This document shows, one piece after another, positions 22,800-30,968 of a stretch of 31,802 nucleotides of DNA (positions within the stretch are counted from its first letter, which is position 1; every line of letters starts with the position of its first letter). Origin of the DNA: a virus. Both the position numbers and the translations under genes were made by a program. The DNA is taken from positions 1 to 31,802 of the IMG/VR virus record IMGVR_UViG_3300027708_000222; one strand, 5' to 3'. The notes below the pieces were generated by a model. The model was not told where the DNA came from. It did not search any database and was given only the letters and a program-made list of their open reading frames with translations.

Positions 22800-25087
22800 T
22801 ATTGAACTCCGATGATTTTACCGTCTTGTCCCCGTACTACCTGTTTAGGTCTATTGTGGTTTTCGTTAATGGTATTTACCAAGTCAGTTAAGGCTAGTGT
22901 CATTTGTTGATTACTTTGTCCGATAGCATCTGCAATAGGTTTTAAAGGGTGTTCCATAGATGCGGCCATAGCTTCTTCAGATAGATAAGCTTGCTCACCG
23001 TTAGAATCATCTGCACCAATTCTTGCAACTTCAATCTTAGCACCGTTGTTAATGTGAGCCAACAAGACCTGAGTATTGCGCTCTGTGTTCATCTTCATTT
23101 GGGCTACGCGCATATCCATTTCGGCTTGCTGACGGTTACGCTGATCTTCCAATTGGAATTTAAGCTGATTCTCTTGGGCCTGATATTCCTGCTTGGCTTT
23201 CTCAAGTTCCATCTGCATCTGCATCTTTTGTTGTTCAAACTGCATATCCTGTTGGGCTTGTGCTTGTGCAGCTTGCATCTTAGCCTGCTCCAATTGCATA
23301 GTCATCTGCATTTTTTGCATTTCAGGTGTAGGTGGCTTAGGTTGTCCTTCAGCCTTCTTAGCCTGTTCGCGGAACTTATCAGCAGTTTCGTCAATAATTC
23401 CCTCAAGTCCTTTGCCAGCTTTAAATGCTGTTACTGCAAATTTAAGCATTTCCATCAACATCGGTGTCATTTCAGGCACTTGTGTAGCCATTGGAACAGC
23501 TTGCTGGAAAAATTGACCCATAGCCGATAGGAACTCCATGCGATCTTGCTTTTCCTGCATCTCATCTTGAAAGATCATGGAATCGCTAGTGACTTCTACG
23601 CGGAAGTTTTTAGCACATTCGTCACGCAATAAAGCTAAAGCAGGCTGGATATACTGTTTATCCGTATCGCTTAGTTGCATTGCACCACTAATCTTGATGA
23701 TCGTATCGTCTGTAAAGTGATTACAGATAATTTGAGCCTTGATAGATAACAGTTCTGTGGCAAAGTCTACGACATTGTGTTGCATAGTCTTTAAGCGACC
23801 AGCAGCGTTGTTAGACTTGATAATCTGTGCGCCAAGGGTTTCGTTAGGATCAGACTGTCCACGCTGAATATCGGCAATGCCCATAATCTCGTAGATTTGA
23901 CCTTTAACCTGATCCATTGCCTGATAAGCCATCTGTAATGCAGAAGCAATTGGGGCAATATCTACAAGGTTAATAGCCCCTTGCATACCCTGTTTCTCTG
24001 CAAACGCGCCCCAGTTCTTAACAGGAATAAGGGTATTGTTCTCACCTTCTGAGAATAAACGGGCAAGGCTAGGTTCGGCAGCATCGTAAACGCCCCGTAC
24101 TTTAAGGGCTTGGATAAAGCCATCGATACGGTCAGCTAGTGTGTCTAATTGTCTTGCTTGGTCTTGGTACAGAACAAAGTCAGGGATTGGTTCAAGCTTG
24201 TCGCTGGTTAATGTAGCGTACAAAGGCTTAGGGCATGGCCAAAAGTTTTCTAACTCTAGTGGGTCTGGGCGCGTGTCAAGGATTTCACCCATCGACTTAG
24301 ACAGCCAAATGACATCACCGCTAGTCTTATCCCATATCTCGTAGATACAAGCTTCTGATGCGCCTTCGCCCATCTTTTCGTTGTAAGTCTTTGTATTGTC
24401 AGGCTTTGTGTCAAGCGGAATTTTGCCGCCTAAATCTTCACCAAAGCGTTCAACAAGGGCAGGTCTACCCATATAAACCTTACGCCATACTGCGGTTACT
24501 TCTTCCCATGTACGGGCAATGGTATGACCAAAGTCACGCCAGTAAACATAATCTACAGGGGCGCACTCGTATTCAATACGCTCTTGATCTTCTTGATGGA
24601 TACCGCCTTCGGTTTCTGCTTCGTCTGTATTGCTGGTAACTTCAAAGCCATCTTCAGGTACATCAGCACCTTCCATCTCATCTTCTTTAGCTTTGCCAAC
24701 AATGTGTGGTTCATAACGAACCCAGCTAGTACCGCGCCCACCTAGTAAACGGTCTTGTACTGATTGCCCCATAGCGGATTTGTAGTCATTGTAGTGGGTA
24801 ATTTCGTAATCTAATGCTCTCTCAAGCATCATTGATGCGACTCGCGCTATTGGATCATTATCACGAAACCTGCGGCTTACATCTGGGCGAGGAAGTCGTG
24901 CAAAGATAGCAGGAGTAATGGTTTGGACATTGCTCCACAAAATATTAAATTTGGCATTAGGATTGTTTCTAGTACGGCTATCATCCCTAAAGCGTTTAAT
25001 AATTCTATCTGTACGACCTTCCCACTCTTTAAAGCTGCGCTCGTAACCTGCTATACAGTTATACCAATCAGTATATGTATGATCCAT
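22799..25087 (-). CDS. Portal protein
   Basis: This 762-aa protein forms the DNA-packaging ring. The N-terminal part has the expected pattern (WSNVQTITPAIFARLPRPDV, then DRLLGGRGTSWVRYEPH and the wing region with VDYVYWRDFGH). Later comes RQLDTLADRIDGFIQALK and a stem region (about residues 395-470, with DIQRGQSDPNETLGAQI). The C-terminal about 180 residues are Gln/Met/Glu/Lys-rich helix (about 590-680), like the barrel extension of P22-type portals. It is longer than many portals for that reason. It follows the terminase genes, as in most tailed phages. Confidence 0.9.
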   Translation of the reverse strand: MDHTYTDWYNCIAGYERSFKEWEGRTDRIIKRFRDDSRTRNNPNAKFNILWSNVQTITPAIFARLPRPDVSRRFRDNDPIARVASMMLERALDYEITHYNDYKSAMGQSVQDRLLGGRGTSWVRYEPHIVGKAKEDEMEGADVPEDGFEVTSNTDEAETEGGIHQEDQERIEYECAPVDYVYWRDFGHTIARTWEEVTAVWRKVYMGRPALVERFGEDLGGKIPLDTKPDNTKTYNEKMGEGASEACIYEIWDKTSGDVIWLSKSMGEILDTRPDPLELENFWPCPKPLYATLTSDKLEPIPDFVLYQDQARQLDTLADRIDGFIQALKVRGVYDAAEPSLARLFSEGENNTLIPVKNWGAFAEKQGMQGAINLVDIAPIASALQMAYQAMDQVKGQIYEIMGIADIQRGQSDPNETLGAQIIKSNNAAGRLKTMQHNVVDFATELLSIKAQIICNHFTDDTIIKISGAMQLSDTDKQYIQPALALLRDECAKNFRVEVTSDSMIFQDEMQEKQDRMEFLSAMGQFFQQAVPMATQVPEMTPMLMEMLKFAVTAFKAGKGLEGIIDETADKFREQAKKAEGQPKPPTPEMQKMQMTMQLEQAKMQAAQAQAQQDMQFEQQKMQMQMELEKAKQEYQAQENQLKFQLEDQRNRQQAEMDMRVAQMKMNTERNTQVLLAHINNGAKIEVARIGADDSNGEQAYLSEEAMAASMEHPLKPIADAIGQSNQQMTLALTDLVNTINENHNRPKQVVRGQDGKIIGVQ

Positions 25088-25096
25088 AGTAAATCC

Positions 25097-25399
25097 TTAA
25101 GTGAAATTGCCTACAGCCAATACAGTTGCGCCTGCACCAGTAGTAATCTTCCAAGCACCGCTAACTGAAACAGCATTGATTTCAATAACATACACGCCAA
25201 TAGGTGTGCTGGCAGCTATTAGCGGATAGGAAGTTGCACCGTCTAATAAAGCTACTGTTCCTGTAAGTGATGTGCCTACAGTCACAATAACGCGCATTAA
25301 AGTATCACCAACACCACCAGTAACGCCTAATACTTGAGCAGTTTGTGATGCGGCTACGGTTTCGTAGAATGTACCAAATGGTTGATTAACGCCTGACAT
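25097..25399 (-). CDS. Small beta-rich hypothetical protein between terminase and portal
   Basis: This 100-aa protein (MSGVNQPFGTFYETVAASQT...) is rich in Val, Thr, Gly and Ala and should be all-beta. It has motifs LGVTGGVGDTL and VTVGTSLTGTVALLDGATSYP. It lies 2 nt after terminase and 9 nt before portal. Small beta proteins in this position may be head decoration or fibre-like components. I do not recognise a family. Confidence 0.68.
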   Translation of the reverse strand: MSGVNQPFGTFYETVAASQTAQVLGVTGGVGDTLMRVIVTVGTSLTGTVALLDGATSYPLIAASTPIGVYVIEINAVSVSGAWKITTGAGATVLAVGNFT

Positions 25400-25401
25400 G
25401 A

Positions 25402-26763
25402 TTAAATCCTTTTAAAAGTTGATTTGGGGGTTTGTTTCCACATTTCGTCAAGCGTTACATCCGTTTGACCGACATGAAGTCCTTTAATTCTGGTGTCCGC
25501 AAGGATAGGTGATTCTTCGTCTTTCCATACAATTGAGAGATAACGGAAAGCGTCTGCGCTGTGACTTGTCCAATCGTGCTTTGGGCGATCCCGAAATACT
25601 TTCTTATCATCATCCCATTCCCTTTGATATTGACGCAAACATTCGATACCTTCTTCGCATCTATTATCGAACCAAGCGCGAGTTAATGCAAGCCTAGATG
25701 CTTGGATTCCGTCTTGAAGTGACAGGTTTGGTACGATTTTTAAATGTTTTATGTCGATTTTTGTCGCAAATTGTTCAATTATGCTTTTACCGCCAGATGC
25801 CATAGTCTTAGCCCTAGCGTCATGGGGCAGGTAATGATAGCCATATTTGTAACCAAACTCATCTTCTTTTTGGGCAAGTAATCCTGTATAGAATGGCACA
25901 GCCTGACCGTTACTAGAATGATGATCTAGTACCCGTATCTCCCCATAGACCACCTGAAACCACCATATTGATGTACTGTCGTTAAATCCCAAATCCCAAG
26001 CAGTATGGCAAGGGAACATAGGATCGTAATCAACAGTAGTAATGCGATCAAGATCAGTAATCCTGCGTAGTTCCTGCCCGTAATACGCCCCCAATATGGA
26101 AGCCTCAAATGAACAAAGGAACTCGGCCTCGTACTGATTGGCCGACATTGTAGCTTGAGCATCCAGCAATTCAGCTTCAGGCAACAATCCTGATTGGTCA
26201 GCCCTTAATAGTTTTGAATACCATTTTGGGTTGTTTTGAGCTTCTTTATATATATCGTAGAAAGCATTATGTCCCTTAGGCGTACCAATAAATACTGCCC
26301 AAGTCTGATGGCCATTTAATCCATTACGGTCTGTAAGCAACGGTCTGATAATCTCGCCCCATACTCTAGGCTTCATATCAGCATATTCGTCAAGTACGAT
26401 ACCGTCACAGTAGTTTCCACGCAAAGAATCAGGGGCATCTGCACCAAATAGCCTAATTCTCGAGCCATTGTGAAGTTCTACCCATAATTCTGATTGATTA
26501 GCTTTGACCATAGCTGGTGCTGCAAAGCGGCATAAATAATCCCAAGCCACGCTTTTAGCTTGTGAATAGAATGGACACATATAAAAATACCTGCCGTTAG
26601 GCTTGTTTTCTTTAATAGCCCGTTTAATCAAGTCATTGATGCTGGCTACGGTCTTTCCAGCCCTTCGGTGACATACTAGGACTGCCCAGCGTTCTTTACG
26701 CCTGTGGAAGTCTTTAAACGCATCTCTTACTTTGTATTCAAACTCATGAACTATCTCAGTCAT
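25402..26763 (-). CDS. Terminase large subunit
   Basis: This 453-aa packaging motor has an ATPase domain with Walker A CHRRAGKT (residues 31-38), Walker B GIVLDEYAD (121-129, Glu following Asp as catalytic base) and a coupling motif in FIGTPKGHNAFYD (about 158-170). The nuclease domain follows with TAWDLGFNDSTSIWW (Asp257) and HSADAFRY (about 401-408, Asp404). Length is normal for podovirus TerL. It overlaps the small subunit by 8 nt. No frameshift or intron is seen. Confidence 0.95.
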   Translation of the reverse strand: MTEIVHEFEYKVRDAFKDFHRRKERWAVLVCHRRAGKTVASINDLIKRAIKENKPNGRYFYMCPFYSQAKSVAWDYLCRFAAPAMVKANQSELWVELHNGSRIRLFGADAPDSLRGNYCDGIVLDEYADMKPRVWGEIIRPLLTDRNGLNGHQTWAVFIGTPKGHNAFYDIYKEAQNNPKWYSKLLRADQSGLLPEAELLDAQATMSANQYEAEFLCSFEASILGAYYGQELRRITDLDRITTVDYDPMFPCHTAWDLGFNDSTSIWWFQVVYGEIRVLDHHSSNGQAVPFYTGLLAQKEDEFGYKYGYHYLPHDARAKTMASGGKSIIEQFATKIDIKHLKIVPNLSLQDGIQASRLALTRAWFDNRCEEGIECLRQYQREWDDDKKVFRDRPKHDWTSHSADAFRYLSIVWKDEESPILADTRIKGLHVGQTDVTLDEMWKQTPKSTFKRI

Positions 26764-27049
26764 CTTGCCATTTATAGATATGGGTGACTGTTGCGGTGGT
26801 ATCGCCTGTTTGTTCTACCCTAGCTAACTTAGGCACATGATATTCAGCTACTTGCATAAAGCAATCAAACGCTACTTTAGGGCCTAACTTCTCGTTCATA
26901 GCGATCTCGTCAAGCCATTGTTGTAGTTTGTCTGCGTTACCATCCACGAACTTAGCGATCGCCTCTCTAGCGAGGGCTGTGGACTTATTAGGCACACCTG
27001 CAACGCGGCCGCCTGTCTTTTTTCTAGATTTATCTACAGTAGATTCCAT
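26756..27049 (-). CDS. Terminase small subunit-like DNA-binding protein
   Basis: This 97-aa protein starts with a basic stretch containing SRKKTGGRVAGVPNKSTALA, then helices with EAIAKFVDGNADKLQQWLDE and a conserved region VAFDCFMQVAEYHVPKLARV. This pattern is common for small terminase proteins next to TerL in phages of this type. It overlaps TerL by 8 nt. It would recognise phage DNA and load the motor. Low sequence conservation of TerS leaves some doubt. Confidence 0.78.
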   Translation of the reverse strand: MESTVDKSRKKTGGRVAGVPNKSTALAREAIAKFVDGNADKLQQWLDEIAMNEKLGPKVAFDCFMQVAEYHVPKLARVEQTGDTTATVTHIYKWQDD

Positions 27050-27089
27050 ACCTTACCCAAGTGGTTGATTAAGATAGATTAATTGTAGG

Positions 27090-28235
27090 CTATTTTTGCT
27101 CTGTAAGCAATTTGTTGAGCATTTGCTTTCTATTGATTGGCTCTAATACAGAAGCTGTATCAATAATTGCATCACTAGGATTTATATCTAATCCGTAAAT
27201 GTTTCCCTTGTCATTATTAAATGGATAAAATTGTTTGGCTTTTTCAGGAAATAAATCTCTGCGAAGTTGTGTAAGCCTTGCTTCTGCCTCGCCACCATAG
27301 TTTTTATAAATTTTGCTACCCTCTACTAACGGATCGCCTAATGCTTGAAGTTTTTTGGTGAGATTAGCCCGCCTATCCATTAAATAATCATATTCAGGTG
27401 TTCCTACCGCTTTACTCATTTGAGCGTTTAAATCACCTATTTCACCCATCAAATCATCATAATGCTTTACAGAAGCACCAATAATCTTGTTTGCATCAGC
27501 ACCCTTATTAAATCCTTCTATTTCTTGAATGGCGTGTTGCATTTCGTGAAGCATTGATGATCTAGCTTCTTTAGGGCTAAGTTTTTCATTTAATTTAATT
27601 ACATTAGTTGTAGGGTTATAACTAGCTGTAGCTTTGTTGCCTTTAGCTATAAATTCAATTTCAATATCACCTAATTGTGGATATGATTTATATATTTCAG
27701 GATGGTGAAAAACATCTTTTGCATACATTGGTTCACCACTTGGTTTTTCTAATGCTTTCATTCTATTCATTACTGCGTCATAAAATGTAGGGCCGCCTTT
27801 AATAAAACTATTTGCATCAGATAATTCTTGTCTAAATTGGCCTTCTAATCCTTTTGCAGTATTTGTTTGCTTAAATACTTCTGATGCTGGTATATCCTGT
27901 TTAAGCATTTTGGCAGCTTTAAAAGCATTTGCTTCATTCCAAAGCGCAGACTGTGGCCCTACCATCATTCCAGCTAAGTTAGGAGCATAGTCTGAAAATT
28001 CTTTAGCTGCTTCAGGATAATAATTTGGGTTCGGGTTGCCAAATGGGTCAGTTGGTAAAACGCCTTGCACCATTTTGTTGGTATTTATTGCGTTTTGTGC
28101 CGCCTTTGCGGGTATCTGTGAAATATAATCGCTTGTAACCGTTGATAAGTTTGGTTGTGTTGGCGCAGGGGCTTGTAACTGACCGTCTTGAGCGTATCCA
28201 GTTTGCCTAAGTGCGTCAGCAAGCGTTAAAGCCAT
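27090..28235 (-). CDS. HEMQH metallopeptidase-like protein, LPD23-like
   Basis: This 381-aa protein has an N-terminal low-complexity part (residues 10-75) and a C-terminal domain with a zincin motif, LHEMQHAIQEIEGF (H230-E-M-Q-H234). A downstream YGGEAEAR (about 313-320) may supply the third metal ligand. Segments IEIEFIAKGNKATASYNPTT and VIKLNEKLS precede it. This layout resembles domains of large polyvalent phage proteins (LPD23-like), often found in proteins injected with the genome. Here the domain stands in a small protein near terminase. It may be a protease delivered into the host. Confidence 0.75.
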   Translation of the reverse strand: MALTLADALRQTGYAQDGQLQAPAPTQPNLSTVTSDYISQIPAKAAQNAINTNKMVQGVLPTDPFGNPNPNYYPEAAKEFSDYAPNLAGMMVGPQSALWNEANAFKAAKMLKQDIPASEVFKQTNTAKGLEGQFRQELSDANSFIKGGPTFYDAVMNRMKALEKPSGEPMYAKDVFHHPEIYKSYPQLGDIEIEFIAKGNKATASYNPTTNVIKLNEKLSPKEARSSMLHEMQHAIQEIEGFNKGADANKIIGASVKHYDDLMGEIGDLNAQMSKAVGTPEYDYLMDRRANLTKKLQALGDPLVEGSKIYKNYGGEAEARLTQLRRDLFPEKAKQFYPFNNDKGNIYGLDINPSDAIIDTASVLEPINRKQMLNKLLTEQK

Positions 28236-28385
28236 TTACTTTACTTCTTTATCCAAGTCTTTAAGCTTGTTGGCAATAAGCTTCCTGCGATCTAGACGCT
28301 GTTGCTGGTTCTTCTCTAGTGTAGATTGCTTGTGTTCACGCAGTAAAGCGTTACCTTTTGGGTATTTGTGGTTCATGTGTTGCAT
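28236..28385 (-). CDS. Small basic helical protein, 49 aa
   Basis: A short ORF (MQHMNHKYPKGNALLREHKQ...) whose ATG overlaps the upstream stop by 1 nt (TAATG at 28383-28387) and whose stop TAA abuts the next ATG at 28235. It fills the gap exactly, with no spare bases. The protein is charged, Lys/Arg/Gln-rich and should be helical from about residue 11. It might bind nucleic acid. There is no family assignment. Confidence 0.7.
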   Translation of the reverse strand: MQHMNHKYPKGNALLREHKQSTLEKNQQQRLDRRKLIANKLKDLDKEVK

Positions 28386-28570
28386 TACATATCCTTCATC
28401 TTGGCACGGATCATATCTTTTCTGCTTTGTGGCTTTGCAGTCTTAGCAGATTCTTTAAAGTCTTTAGCTGTGGGCGCGTTTTTGCTGCCTACTTTGTTCA
28501 TGTGTTCGCCAGAGCCAGCAGCTATACGCGCTTGCTTTGCGTGAATATTGGCATAAAGTCCGTTTTTCAT
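28385..28570 (-). CDS. Small basic phage protein
   Basis: This 61-aa Lys/Ala-rich protein starts MKNGLYANIHAKQARIAAGS followed by GEHMNKVGSK and later AKDFKESAKTAK. The pattern is widespread in small phage proteins near terminase or packaging genes; I have no function for it. It overlaps the upstream gene by ATGA (28567-28570) and the next gene by 1 nt. It is basic and probably nucleic-acid- or capsid-associated. Confidence 0.72.
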   Translation of the reverse strand: MKNGLYANIHAKQARIAAGSGEHMNKVGSKNAPTAKDFKESAKTAKPQSRKDMIRAKMKDM

Positions 28571-28749
28571 TCTTTTTCGCTTATGTATTTGTCATACTGG
28601 GCTTCTAATTTGGCTTTACGGCTGCCTTTAGCGTATTCGCGCTCTGTATTTAAAGCAATCGCTAAAGCCTGCTTCTTACTTTTGCCTGATTTGACCTCAG
28701 TCTTGATGTTAGCCCCAACCGATTGTGCAGTTCCTGATTTGTCTAGCAT
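28567..28749 (-). CDS. Small Lys-rich phage protein
   Basis: This 60-aa protein has MLDKSGTAQSVGANIKTEVK, a SGKSKKQALAIALNTERE segment and a charged C-terminus. The GKSxKQAxAIAL segment recurs in many small phage proteins of unknown function. It begins 1 nt after the previous gene (stop at 28751) and overlaps the next by ATGA. Confidence 0.72.
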   Translation of the reverse strand: MLDKSGTAQSVGANIKTEVKSGKSKKQALAIALNTEREYAKGSRKAKLEAQYDKYISEKE

Positions 28750-28750
28750 A

Positions 28751-29110
28751 TTAAGCCTTGAATTTAAGTAAGTAGATGGTGGTATCGATTTCTTGCGCGA
28801 TGTTATCGATCAATTGCACGATTTCTGAATCTGTTGGTAGGTCTGCCCGTGCATCTTTAACAAATGCTTGTAAGGATTGTAGATATGCCAACGGTTCTTT
28901 GGGCATGTGGTATGTGCTAGGAAACTGGGTTATCTGACCATAAATGCCAAAAAAGGTTTCCGCTAAATCGTCTGTGAGCGATATGATCCGTTCGTAAAAA
29001 CCGCCTAATGCCTTATGTTTAGCGTAGGACTTGGTAGCCCAATGGAAAAAGTGGGCATTTGTACCCGAATGTAGCAATGTTGCTAAAAATAGTGCCATCG
29101 ATTTTTCCAT
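28751..29110 (-). CDS. DUF5856-like four-helix protein
   Basis: This 119-aa all-helical protein has LLHSGTNAHFFHWATKSYAK and HKALGGFYERIISLTDDLAE (residues 12-50), resembling the DUF5856 family of phage proteins. His/Glu pairs (HFFHWAT, ALGGFYE, and a later EIDTTIY) are spaced rather like those of a ferritin/Dps-type bundle. Metal binding is not shown. The role in the phage is unknown. It lies 22 nt after the nuclease gene and has a ribosome-site-like AAGGAG before the ATG. Confidence 0.75.
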   Translation of the reverse strand: MEKSMALFLATLLHSGTNAHFFHWATKSYAKHKALGGFYERIISLTDDLAETFFGIYGQITQFPSTYHMPKEPLAYLQSLQAFVKDARADLPTDSEIVQLIDNIAQEIDTTIYLLKFKA

Positions 29111-29132
29111 AAAACGCTCCTTTTGCGTTATT

Positions 29133-29417
29133 TTATAACACTTTTTGTATTATTCCTAACGCTCTGATGGCTGCATCTACGCTATCAACGCGACTGATTG
29201 CACCACCTTTCCACTTACCAATAAACTCTAACTGGTCGGAAGTAAATTTGGCTTTACTATCTTTTTTTATTTCCATAAGCAAGGTTTCATTTGCGTATCC
29301 CACCAGAAGGTCGGGACAGCCGTGCTTCATTGATGCTAAAGAAACAACAGTTGCACCTGCATCTCGTAAAGCTTTAACTATTTCTTTGTGATTTGTATCT
29401 ATTCGAGCGTATGTCAT
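29133..29417 (-). CDS. VRR-NUC-like / Holliday-junction-resolvase-fold nuclease
   Basis: This 94-aa protein has a PD-(D/E)xK core: KHGCPDLLVGYANETLLMEI followed by KKDSKAKFT, with Asp36 and Glu49-x-Lys51 as likely catalytic residues. An N-terminal helix (KEIVKALRDAGATVVSLAS) and a C-terminal segment DQLEFIGKWKGG match single-domain VRR-NUC proteins of phages. It probably cuts branched or recombining DNA. It is the first gene of the leftward operon, divergent from the metallophosphoesterase. Confidence 0.85.
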   Translation of the reverse strand: MTYARIDTNHKEIVKALRDAGATVVSLASMKHGCPDLLVGYANETLLMEIKKDSKAKFTSDQLEFIGKWKGGAISRVDSVDAAIRALGIIQKVL

Positions 29418-29473
29418 TGATTTTCATTTAAAATAGATTAGTATTGGCTAACTTTACCATTATAAAGGCTTGT
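29418..29473. promoter_or_regulatory. Divergent intergenic region with candidate promoter boxes
   Basis: These 56 bp separate the leftward nuclease gene (ATG at 29417) from the rightward metallophosphoesterase (ATG at 29474). On the minus strand a perfect TATAAT lies at 29463-29458 with no clear -35. On the plus strand TTGATT (29419-29424) is followed 16 bp later by TAGTAT. Both promoters are possible, neither is convincing alone. AAAGG (29464-29468) is the ribosome site for the rightward gene. Confidence 0.35.
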
Positions 29474-30433
29474 ATGGCTGCTTATTATTTATCGGATCAA
29501 GATTGGATTTTAGAATGGAATAAGATTGGTAGCCCTCAAAAATTTGCTGAAATCCATAGGCAAAACATTAGATCAATATATAACCGTAGACGCTCCATAG
29601 AAACTAGACTTGGCATTGAATTACCTAGCTTTAACGATCAAAGAGTTTCTCTTGGTCGAAAATTAGAGCAAACTGAAGGCAATACACGCAGAGGACAAGA
29701 TATTGAAAAAGGTCGGGTTATTGTTTTTAGTGATGCTCATTTTTGGCCTGATCTTACCACTACTGCTTTTAAAGCCTTGTTGGAAACTATTAAAGAATTT
29801 AAGCCGACTGCTATTGTTGCCAATGGTGATATGTTTGACGGTAGTTCTATTAGCCGCCATCCTATGCAAGATTTTAATCCACTTCCTAGCGTCAAAGAAG
29901 AATTAGAAGCCTGTCAGCATTATTTGGGAGAAATTGAAAATGTTGCTAAAGGTGCTAAATTATATTGGCCCTTGGGAAATCATGATGCGCGCTACACCTC
30001 AGCTATCGTAAACCAATTGCCAGCTTATGAGGGCGTAAGGGGAACAAGTTTAAAAGAGTTCTTTCCTGCGTGGTTACCGTGCTGGGCTACATGGTTTAAC
30101 GAGGATGTATGCGTAAAGCATCGCTGGAAAGGCGGTTGGTCAGCAGGTAGATCAAATTCTTTAAACAGTGGGGTATCAATGCTAACTGGGCATACCCACG
30201 CCTTAAATGTGATTGGCGTAACGGATTTTAATGGCACAAGATGGGGATGTCAGACAGGAACATTAGCTGATCCTACAGGGCCACAATTTGAATATTGCGA
30301 GGATGGAGTTAAGGACTGGATGAGCGGATTTGTTATGCTTACTTTTGAAAGAAGCCGTTTATTGCAACCTGAAATTATTAGGGTTTGGGGCGAAGATGAA
30401 GTTGAGTTTCGTGGCAAAATTCATGCTGTATGA
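29474..30433 (+). CDS. Phage metallophosphoesterase
   Basis: With ATG at 29474 this is a 319-aa calcineurin-like phosphoesterase. Motifs: VFSDAHFWPD (SDAH at 86-89), VANGDMFDGS (GD at 118-119), LGNHDARY (168-171) and TGHTHALNV (GHTH at 239-242), the complete di-metal site. The N-terminal about 60 residues, with IRSIYNRRRSIETRLGI, look like a helix-turn-helix DNA-binding part. I prefer 29474 over a TTG at 29444 because AAAGG lies 5 nt before this ATG. The substrate, DNA or nucleotide, is unknown. It is coupled to the SprT-like gene by ATGA (30430-30433). Confidence 0.9.
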   Translation: MAAYYLSDQDWILEWNKIGSPQKFAEIHRQNIRSIYNRRRSIETRLGIELPSFNDQRVSLGRKLEQTEGNTRRGQDIEKGRVIVFSDAHFWPDLTTTAFKALLETIKEFKPTAIVANGDMFDGSSISRHPMQDFNPLPSVKEELEACQHYLGEIENVAKGAKLYWPLGNHDARYTSAIVNQLPAYEGVRGTSLKEFFPAWLPCWATWFNEDVCVKHRWKGGWSAGRSNSLNSGVSMLTGHTHALNVIGVTDFNGTRWGCQTGTLADPTGPQFEYCEDGVKDWMSGFVMLTFERSRLLQPEIIRVWGEDEVEFRGKIHAV

Positions 30434-30777
30434 AGCTTACTCCATATATCCTTGAATCTCTGTATCTTTGTATGGCTGCCTGCCATCCGATGCGTAACTG
30501 GGATTTGCCTGCGCCAGAACTGATTACTTTCAAGGTGACTAGGGAAATAGACGCTATGGCCACCTATCGCTATGATGAAGCTTTGGATCGCCCACATATC
30601 ATCACTATCAGCAGGTTAAAAAACGAGCATTTTGATACTGTTCAACGCTCATTGGCTCACGAAATAGTCCACATGAGTTTTTGGAAAACAGGCGCATGGG
30701 ATAAGCACGGTAAAGCTTTTAGAACCCGTACTAGGCAAGTGGCTAGGGAATATGGCTGGGATTCTTTAGAACTATAA
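30430..30777 (+). CDS. SprT-like zinc metalloprotease-fold protein
   Basis: This 115-aa protein has an HExxH zincin motif, LAHEIVHMSFW (HEIVH at 77-81), followed by KHGKAFRTR (His93) as the probable third ligand. The layout is the SprT/Spartan-type core, without the C-terminal zinc ribbon. SprT-family enzymes act on proteins bound to DNA. Its coupling to a metallophosphoesterase in a two-gene rightward unit suggests a DNA-related role, but this is inference. Confidence 0.85.
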   Translation: MKLTPYILESLYLCMAACHPMRNWDLPAPELITFKVTREIDAMATYRYDEALDRPHIITISRLKNEHFDTVQRSLAHEIVHMSFWKTGAWDKHGKAFRTRTRQVAREYGWDSLEL

Positions 30778-30810
30778 AATGTTTCTTACATTAAACATTA
30801 TTTAATTTTT
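30778..30810. terminator. AT-rich terminator-like hairpin between convergent genes
   Basis: AATGTTT (30778-30784) and AAACATT (30793-30799) form a 7-bp inverted repeat with an 8-nt loop, followed by TTTAATTTTT on the plus strand. It lies just after the SprT-like stop and before the convergent small membrane gene ending at 30825. Stem strength is low (one G-C pair), so it is a modest candidate terminator for the rightward unit. Confidence 0.5.
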
Positions 30811-30824
30811 GTAAACTTTGAGAA

Positions 30825-30968
30825 TCATTTAGCCATAAAATACAAACCGATATTAGCGGTCGCATACGAAATATAAGTAATTCCCATAGGGGTGTTACCT
30901 TTTACTATTTGCTCTAGCCCTATGTAGGCGTAGATAGCCCCAGTAACGATTATTAGCCAGCTACTCAC
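30825..30968 (-). CDS. Small two-segment membrane protein, 47 aa
   Basis: This short ORF begins at a GTG (30968) overlapping the stop of the Ref-like gene and ends TGA at 30825. It encodes VSSWLIIVTGAIYAYIGLEQ followed by IVKGNTPMGITYISYATANI and GLYFMAK: two hydrophobic helices joined by a polar loop. The overlap, clean length and membrane pattern show it is a real gene. The pattern recurs in small phage membrane proteins of unknown function. Confidence 0.75.
   Translation of the reverse strand: MSSWLIIVTGAIYAYIGLEQIVKGNTPMGITYISYATANIGLYFMAK

Noticed and set aside
22991-23530. 179-aa plus-strand ORF opposite the portal C-terminus
   Set aside because: Leu/His/Cys-rich sequence is what the reverse of Gln/Lys/Met-rich portal codons gives; a shadow.
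29444-29473. TTG start of the metallophosphoesterase at 29444
   Set aside because: The ATG at 29474 has a good ribosome site (AAAGG) and the extra ten residues add nothing recognisable.
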